From contig UQCF01000005.1 of the NCBI GenBank assembly GCA_900539465.1, positions 1-64,000 of the forward strand: DNA of 64,000 nt. The letters run 5' to 3'. Below the pieces are notes generated by a model. That model had not been told where the DNA came from. It saw only the letters and a program-made list of their open reading frames with translations, and made no database searches. Both the position numbers and the translations under genes were made by a program. The DNA comes from an uncultured Ruminococcus sp. (lineage in GTDB: Bacteria > Bacillota > Clostridia > Oscillospirales > Acutalibacteraceae). Within the stretch, counting starts at the first letter, position 1; every line of letters starts with the position of its first letter. Positions 58,878 to 64,000 of the stretch are shown here, one piece after another.

Positions 58878-60419
58878 GTGCGAAAAAAGAAAGCAGTGAT
58901 AAATATATTCGGCTCGGTATCGCTTCAACTCGTGACTGTCATATGCGGATTCATCGTTCCGAGACTTATAATCGGCGCATACGGCTCGGATGTGAACGGA
59001 ATTATAAACTCCGCCACCAATTTTCTTAACTATATAACTCTTTTGGACGCAGGCGTCGGCGGCGTTGTGAGAGCCGCTCTTTATAAGCCGCTCGCCGAAG
59101 AAAATTATATAAAAGTCAGCGGAGTGCTTCGCTCTGCCGAAATGTTTTTCAGGCGTATATGCGCTGTGTTTGTTTTGTATGCGGTTGTGCTTTCGTGCTT
59201 TTTCCCTTATTTGATAGACGAAAAATTTAAGTGGAGCTTCACGGCATCTCTTGTTATCATAATCGCACTGAGCACGGTCAGCCAGTATTATTTCGGCGTG
59301 ACATATCAGGTGCTTCTTCAGGCAGATCAAAAAAGATATATCAGCTCATTTGCACAGCTTTTTACCCTTGTGCTTAACTGCATACTTGTTGTTATATGTA
59401 TCAAATTCGGCACATCGGTTCATATAATGAAGCTTGTTTCTTCACTTGTGTTCTTTTTCAGACCCATTGCGATAAATATTTACGTCCATAAAAAATATCC
59501 TCTTATAAAAAAAGCAGAGCCGGATAAAGACGCTCTGAAGCAGCGATGGGACGGCCTCGGTCATCACTTGGCGTTCTTTATACATGAGAATACCGATGTC
59601 TTTTTGCTGACCGTATTTTCAAAAATATCAGATTCTTTCAGCATTGCAGAGGTGTCGGTTTATTCCGTTTACTATTCAATAACCTACGGCATAGGTAAAC
59701 TATCAAATATGCTTCACCAGGCTGTTGAAGCGGCTTTCGGCAATATGATTGCCAAAAACGAGCGAAAAATATTTGAATATAATTTTAAAATTTATGAGCA
59801 GGCATCGTTTATGCTCACAACATTTTTGTTTACCTGCCTGGGTATTCTTATAGTGCCGTTTATGTCGGTATATATGAAAGGCGTGTCGGACGCAAACTAT
59901 ATTCGCCCGGCATTTGCATATGTTCTCATCGCGGCAGAGGCAATGTACGCCATAAGAATGCCATATAACAACGTCACTCTTGCGGCGGGGCATTATCGCC
60001 AAACGAGAAACGGTGCGTTTGTTGAGGCTGCGATAAATATTGTCGCTTCTCTCATTTTTATTATAAAGCTCGGTATAACCGGTGTTGCGCTCGGAACATT
60101 TTTGGCAATGACTTTCCGCACGGTTCAATATGCTTCATACCTTTATAAAAATATTTTGTACCAAAAAAACATGCTGCCGTTTTTGATTAAATTTTTTATA
60201 AATTCGGCGGCGGCGGCAGGCGGAATAGCTTGCAGTGCGTTTATTCCGTCGAACGGCGTTACAACATATTTGAGCTGGTTTGTATTCGCAGCCGAGGTTG
60301 CGGTTATATGCTTTGTTTGGGTATTCGGAATTAACTTTTTGTTTTATAAAAAAGAGGTCAAAGCATTGCTTTTAACCTGCAAAAAAACATTTATGGGCTT
60401 TGCAAAACGCAAGGCATAA
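58878..60419 (+). CDS. Wzx-type polysaccharide flippase (MOP superfamily)
   Basis: 513 residues with about 12-14 transmembrane helices. The N-terminal pattern NIFGSVSLQLVTVICGFIVP and LIIGAYGSDVNGIINSATNF is typical of oligosaccharide flippases, and the middle loop GHHLAFFIHENTDVFLLTVF fits as well. It moves lipid-linked repeat units across the membrane. It starts at GTG behind GGAAGTGA. It is the only flippase in the window and lies away from the polysaccharide cluster at 23815-37921, which lacks one. Confidence 0.9.
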   Translation: MRKKKAVINIFGSVSLQLVTVICGFIVPRLIIGAYGSDVNGIINSATNFLNYITLLDAGVGGVVRAALYKPLAEENYIKVSGVLRSAEMFFRRICAVFVLYAVVLSCFFPYLIDEKFKWSFTASLVIIIALSTVSQYYFGVTYQVLLQADQKRYISSFAQLFTLVLNCILVVICIKFGTSVHIMKLVSSLVFFFRPIAINIYVHKKYPLIKKAEPDKDALKQRWDGLGHHLAFFIHENTDVFLLTVFSKISDSFSIAEVSVYSVYYSITYGIGKLSNMLHQAVEAAFGNMIAKNERKIFEYNFKIYEQASFMLTTFLFTCLGILIVPFMSVYMKGVSDANYIRPAFAYVLIAAEAMYAIRMPYNNVTLAAGHYRQTRNGAFVEAAINIVASLIFIIKLGITGVALGTFLAMTFRTVQYASYLYKNILYQKNMLPFLIKFFINSAAAAGGIACSAFIPSNGVTTYLSWFVFAAEVAVICFVWVFGINFLFYKKEVKALLLTCKKTFMGFAKRKA

Positions 60420-60441
60420 TTGCGGCAGAACGGAGATTATA

Positions 60442-61302
60442 ATGAAAAAATTTATCAAAACCGCGGTTGCGTTTTTGTGCACCGCTTCGATTCTATCGGC
60501 GAGCGCGTCTGCGCTTACCCCGGGATATGAGGTTTCGCTCCAATATAAAGAGAGCGAATATTATCAAAAGCTTTTGAGCGTTGAGCTTACGGGCGATCAA
60601 GCTCTTGACATAGCAAATGTGGCACTTTCTCAAAAAGATTATCACGAGGGCAACAGCCCGGCGGATTTCGGCGGCGGCAGCAGCGGAAGCGGAAATTACA
60701 CCGAATACGGCTATTGGTTAGGCACACAGTTTAACTGGTGTGCCGTGTTCGTCAGCTGGTGCGCACGCATGGCGGGAGTGCCGGAGTCGGTCATAAAAAC
60801 AAATTCCATGGCTTCGGGTTCAGTATGCCGCTTCGGTGAGAAAAAGTATGATTTCGGCACAAGAGAGCCGCAGGTGGGCGACATTCTTTATATTGATAAC
60901 GACTCTGACCCGGATGCAGACCACGTTGCCCTTGTTTATAAAGTGGACGACACATATATATACTCAATAGAGGGTAACACATCACAAAAGGTTTATGCTT
61001 TAAAATATTATAAAGACACGGGCTGTCAGACCTATTACAAAACGACCAAAATACTTTTTTACGGCGTGCCCGATTATGAAAAAAAGGCAGATGACATTGA
61101 GCCTGTTCCCGAAGTTATTGCGGGGGATGTAACGGGAGACGGCAAGGTCAATTCAGCGGACGCTCTGTATATATTGGAGAGTGCTGTCGGCAAGCGCACA
61201 CTTTCCGATTTTCAGCGCAAGGCCGCCGATGTGAACGGCGATTCGTCGGTAAATTCCGTTGACGCGCTCGTGGTGCTTCGCATGGCTACAGGTCAAATAT
61301 AA
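60442..61302 (+). CDS. Secreted CHAP-domain hydrolase with C-terminal dockerin
   Basis: 286 residues. Signal peptide 1-24 (cleavage after SAS-A). CHAP domain ~50-210: catalytic Cys100 (FNWCAVFVSWC), His161 (DADHVALVY), then SIEGNTS; these are peptidoglycan amidase/endopeptidase residues. Dockerin 228-286 with calcium loops GDVTGDGKVNSAD and ADVNGDSSVNSVD. It would cleave peptidoglycan and could attach to a cohesin. The ATG at 60442 follows ACGGAG; it is 22 bp after the flippase stop, so co-transcription is likely. Confidence 0.88.
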   Translation: MKKFIKTAVAFLCTASILSASASALTPGYEVSLQYKESEYYQKLLSVELTGDQALDIANVALSQKDYHEGNSPADFGGGSSGSGNYTEYGYWLGTQFNWCAVFVSWCARMAGVPESVIKTNSMASGSVCRFGEKKYDFGTREPQVGDILYIDNDSDPDADHVALVYKVDDTYIYSIEGNTSQKVYALKYYKDTGCQTYYKTTKILFYGVPDYEKKADDIEPVPEVIAGDVTGDGKVNSADALYILESAVGKRTLSDFQRKAADVNGDSSVNSVDALVVLRMATGQI

Positions 61303-61303
61303 A

Positions 61304-61357
61304 AATTCCCTGCACAGGCACATCTTGTTTTGCCTTTGCGGGGAAATTGCTTTTTTC
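61304..61357 (+). terminator. Terminator after the CHAP-dockerin gene
   Basis: AATTCCC/GGGGAAATT outer stem and GGCA/TGCC inner stem with internal loops, then CTTTTTTC. Confidence 0.75.
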
Positions 61358-61359
61358 TG

Positions 61360-61388
61360 TTGAAAACAGATGCGGTTTGTTATATAAT
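61360..61388 (+). promoter_or_regulatory. Promoter of the ABC transporter operon
   Basis: TTGAAA (61360-61365), 17 bp, TATAAT (61383-61388). It overlaps the open frame upstream of the ATP-binding protein start, which supports the ATG at 61422. Confidence 0.85.
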
Positions 61389-61421
61389 CAAATTGATAAT
61401 TTGAAAAGAGAGGCAGTTCTG

Positions 61422-62123
61422 ATGGCTTTTATCGAATTTCATAATGTTTGCAAAAAATACAAGCTCGGCGAGCTCGATCTTGACGCGCTCTCCGATGTGA
61501 GTTTTGAAATAGAACGCGGAGAAATCTGCACAATAGTCGGCCCCAGCGGCGCAGGTAAAACTACTGTGCTCAACATTCTCGGAGGAATGGACACCTGCAC
61601 GAGCGGCGACGTTATTGTTGACGATCGAGCAATAACCAAGCTTGGCAAACGCAGCATGACTCTTTACCGCCGCAAGGATGTAGGCTTTGTGTTTCAGTTT
61701 TATAACCTTGTTCAAAACCTTACCGCTTACGAAAATATAGAGTTGGTTGCAAAAATCAGCAGAAATCCGCTGGATAGCTTTAAAATGCTTGAACTTGTCG
61801 GACTTGAGGACAGAGCCGGCAATTTTCCCGCACAGCTTTCGGGTGGCGAGCAGCAGAGAATATCCATTGCCAGAGCACTTGTTAAAAGACCGAAGGTGCT
61901 TTTGTGCGATGAGCCGACGGGTGCGCTTGATTATGAAACAGGTATTCAGATTTTGAAGCTTTTGCAGGATGCGAGCCGCGCTATCGGCATGACGGTAATC
62001 ATCATAACCCACAACCAGGCTATAACGCCCATGGCAAACAGAGTTATTACCATGAGAAGCGGAAAAATTCACCGCATAGAGATAAATGAAACCCCCGTAT
62101 CTGTCGAAAGGATTGAATGGTAA
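61422..62123 (+). CDS. ABC transporter ATP-binding protein (MacB/LolD type)
   Basis: 233 residues. Walker A GPSGAGKTT at ~40-48, Q-loop FVFQFYNLVQNLTAYENIE, signature LSGGEQQR, Walker B VLLCDEPTGALD, switch His in IIITHN. This sequence type pairs with FtsX/MacB permeases that act on lipoproteins, peptides or envelope substrates rather than simple importers. The ATG follows GAGAGG. The permease starts 4 bp downstream. Confidence 0.93.
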   Translation: MAFIEFHNVCKKYKLGELDLDALSDVSFEIERGEICTIVGPSGAGKTTVLNILGGMDTCTSGDVIVDDRAITKLGKRSMTLYRRKDVGFVFQFYNLVQNLTAYENIELVAKISRNPLDSFKMLELVGLEDRAGNFPAQLSGGEQQRISIARALVKRPKVLLCDEPTGALDYETGIQILKLLQDASRAIGMTVIIITHNQAITPMANRVITMRSGKIHRIEINETPVSVERIEW

Positions 62124-62127
62124 CTGT

Positions 62128-64000
62128 ATGAACGAACCTATGCGAAAGGATCTGTTCAGATCCATAAAAAAAAGCATAATCAGGTTTGCATCTATTATTG
62201 CGATAGTAGCTCTCGGCATCAGCTTTTTTGTAGGTATAAAATCAGCTTCGCCCGATATGAGAAAAACGGCGAACGATTATTTTGTACGCGACAATTTGCT
62301 TGATATAAGCGTTGTTTCTACAATAGGCTTTACAGATGACGAGGTTAAAAAGATTGAACAGATAGATGGCATAAAAGCGGTTGACGCCGTTAAATTTACC
62401 GATACTCTTGCCTTTGTTAACGGAAAGGGTATTGTAAACGTAGAAAACGGTGCAGCCATGGCTTGCCGCGCCTTTTCGGCTGATTTTAAACGCGCACAAA
62501 AGTTTTCGCAGACCGGTGAGGCGGACGACAGCTATGTTAACCGTATCACTTTACTTGATGGCAGATACCCCGAAAATAAAAATGAGTGCCTTATAGATAA
62601 TGCCGTGGCAAAGTCATATCCCGAGCTTTCGGTCGGTAACATAATAACTCTCAGCGGTGACGGAACAACGCTTTCAGACAGCCTTAACACAGAGGAGTTT
62701 GTCATTGTCGGCACAATGTCAACGCCCATGTATGTCTCTTTTGAAAGAGGCAGCACAAACATCGGCTCGGGCACACTCGGTATGTATATTTATATTGATA
62801 AGGACTGTTTTACGTCCGAATATTACACAGAGGCTTTTGCTGTTGTTGACGGCAAAGAGAATTATGACGTATATTCCGAAGATTATGAAAAATATGTGGA
62901 GGGTATAGGTCAAAAAATCAAAGATATTTCTCAAAGCAACATAAACCTCAGACTTACCGATGTTAAAGAAGAATATAATCAAAAAATAGCCGAGGGCGAA
63001 GAAAAATATTCCGAACTCGAAAAAGAGACCAACGCTCAGCTTGAAACGGCTCTTGCTAAAATAAACACGATAGAAGAGTATATCAAAAACGGCGACAGTG
63101 AAATTGCCTCGGCAAAATCGAGTCTCGAATCAAAAACCGCAGACGCACAGAAAAAGCTTGACGAATCAAAAGAAGAGTATGAGCAAAGCCTTGCTGAATA
63201 TGAAAAAAACAAGACTCTTGCAGGCGATGCCGACAGCGAGATAAACAGCTACGACAAAGCTAAGGATATTTATAACAATTATGTCGAAAAGCAGAAAAAA
63301 GACAAGGCAGAAATCGAAAGCTTAAAGTCGTCTCTTTCTGTTTACAAGAGCAATGTCAATAAAAAGAAGTCGCAGTATGAGGCGGCGGAAAAGGCATACA
63401 ACAGCAAGGTGTCGGAGGCAGCAAGCAAAGAAAAAGAGCTTGCCGAAGCACAGAGAACTCTTCAGTCTTTTAAAGATGAAGAGGCAAATTGGGATCCGAA
63501 CAATTCGTATGAGTCAATAGAAACCATACGCGAATATATTGCGGAGTTCACCGCAAAGTGCAACACACTTCAAGGGGAGCTTGATAAACTAAATTCAGAG
63601 GTTTTGCGCGCGGACACAGCGAGAATAAACGCCAAAAACGAATATGAATCCGCAAGCGAAAACTACACAGCCTTAGAGGCAACAATAAAAAGCAAAGAAG
63701 AAACATATAAAAGCAACGAAGATGTGCTCAAACAGTATGAGGATGATATAAAACGCCTCGAACAGGGCGAAAAGAGCCTTGTCATATTTAAAAACGCGTT
63801 GCAGACCGCCGAAAAAGAGCTTAAAGAGGCAAAGATAAAAATAACCGAGTCCCAGCTTAAGCTGAATTACGAAAAGAGCGTCGGCAACCAAAAAATCGCC
63901 GCAGGTCAGGCAGATTTAAAAGCGGCGCAGGCAAGATACGCCTCCGCTCAGGACGCATATGCGGACGCCGAGCATGAGGTTAAAATCAACCTCAAAAAGG
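62128..64000 (+). CDS. FtsX/MacB-like permease with long coiled coil (partial, runs off the window)
   Basis: At least 624 residues, cut by the window end. TM1 ~17-39 (IIRFASIIAIVALGISFFVG) is preceded by the RKDLFRSIKKS start typical of FtsX-like permeases. The extracytoplasmic core (~45-275) holds the MacB_PCD-like features MRKTANDYF, the LLDISVVSTIGF segment and the GRYPENKNECLID region. From ~278 to beyond 624 there is a very long Glu/Lys/Ala-rich coiled coil (KEEYNQKIAEGEEKYSELEKE pattern, starting near 62962). The remaining membrane helices and the second core should lie downstream. The start codon ATG 62128 has a poor ribosome binding site; ATG 62140 is an alternative. It partners the ATPase just upstream. 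Confidence 0.88.
   Translation, partial: MNEPMRKDLFRSIKKSIIRFASIIAIVALGISFFVGIKSASPDMRKTANDYFVRDNLLDISVVSTIGFTDDEVKKIEQIDGIKAVDAVKFTDTLAFVNGKGIVNVENGAAMACRAFSADFKRAQKFSQTGEADDSYVNRITLLDGRYPENKNECLIDNAVAKSYPELSVGNIITLSGDGTTLSDSLNTEEFVIVGTMSTPMYVSFERGSTNIGSGTLGMYIYIDKDCFTSEYYTEAFAVVDGKENYDVYSEDYEKYVEGIGQKIKDISQSNINLRLTDVKEEYNQKIAEGEEKYSELEKETNAQLETALAKINTIEEYIKNGDSEIASAKSSLESKTADAQKKLDESKEEYEQSLAEYEKNKTLAGDADSEINSYDKAKDIYNNYVEKQKKDKAEIESLKSSLSVYKSNVNKKKSQYEAAEKAYNSKVSEAASKEKELAEAQRTLQSFKDEEANWDPNNSYESIETIREYIAEFTAKCNTLQGELDKLNSEVLRADTARINAKNEYESASENYTALEATIKSKEETYKSNEDVLKQYEDDIKRLEQGEKSLVIFKNALQTAEKELKEAKIKITESQLKLNYEKSVGNQKIAAGQADLKAAQARYASAQDAYADAEHEVKINLKK

Noticed and set aside
1..64000. 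tRNA, rRNA, prophage or insertion sequence
   Set aside because: No cloverleaf with CCA-end context, no rRNA core sequence, and no transposase, integrase or phage structural gene was recognised while reading the intergenic regions and frames.

Overview
The window is chromosomal DNA from a low-to-moderate G+C Gram-positive bacterium. The best fit is class Clostridia, Oscillospirales/Ruminococcaceae type. The reasons are the gene order of the ribosomal clusters (rpoBC, rpsL-rpsG-fusA-tuf, then S10-spc-alpha with secY-adk-map-infA-rpmJ and an alpha operon holding rpsD), strong AGGAGG ribosome binding sites, frequent TTG/GTG starts, textbook sigma-A promoters, lipoproteins, and several extracellular proteins with dockerin or cohesin-like modules. 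Genus cannot be fixed from the sequence alone.

Layout. 1-2018: the end of an unidentified gene and a secreted cohesin-like/FIVAR protein. 2100-9807: rpoB-rpoC with its own promoter, insulated upstream by stacked hairpins. 9815-14490: the str operon (rpsL, rpsG, fusA, tuf), closed by a strong terminator. 14514-23610: small units, namely mscL plus a DivIVA-like protein; a leftward APH-like sugar kinase coupled to a degenerate GDPD-like protein; two lipoproteins; a 231-bp tandem repeat array of terminators and gene relics; a membrane-anchored dockerin/CBM protein; a divergent EF-G paralogue; and a small unknown protein. 23722-37921: a polysaccharide cluster with a PglF-type dehydratase, phosphoglycosyl transferase, glycosyltransferases, EpsG-type polymerase, pyruvyltransferase, GH105-like protein, CpsB phosphatase, a Wzz/BY-kinase with a Gly-Tyr tail, and a DegT aminotransferase. 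37997-53599: the S10-spc-alpha ribosomal super-operon, from a promoter with a perfect dyad and a long leader that can form competing terminator and antiterminator structures. 53608-56517: an NmlR/AdhR-like MerR regulator divergent from aldo/keto reductase, cupin, CMD-family and flavodoxin-lipoprotein genes. 56523-57796: a leftward FrhB-like/ferredoxin pair. 57877-61302: ispE, a Wzx-type flippase and a CHAP-dockerin protein. 61360-end: an ABC exporter ATPase and the start of a long FtsX/MacB-like permease that runs off the window.

How the genes work together. Most of the window is core transcription and translation machinery. Between the str and S10 operons, which are contiguous in many Firmicutes, lie about 24 kb of envelope and housekeeping genes. 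The polysaccharide cluster has initiation (dehydratase, aminotransferase, phosphoglycosyl transferase), extension, pyruvylation, polymerisation and tyrosine-phosphorylation control, but no flippase. The only Wzx-like flippase and the FrhB/ferredoxin pair, which often accompany such clusters, lie about 20 kb beyond it on the far side of the ribosomal operons. No tRNA, rRNA, CRISPR array, prophage or insertion sequence was recognised. I found no convincing wholly novel defence-type system. The most unusual items are the S10 attenuator-like leader, the promoter dyads, the EF-G paralogue without its catalytic His, the repeat array, the pseudoenzyme-kinase pair and the Gly-Tyr kinase tail.
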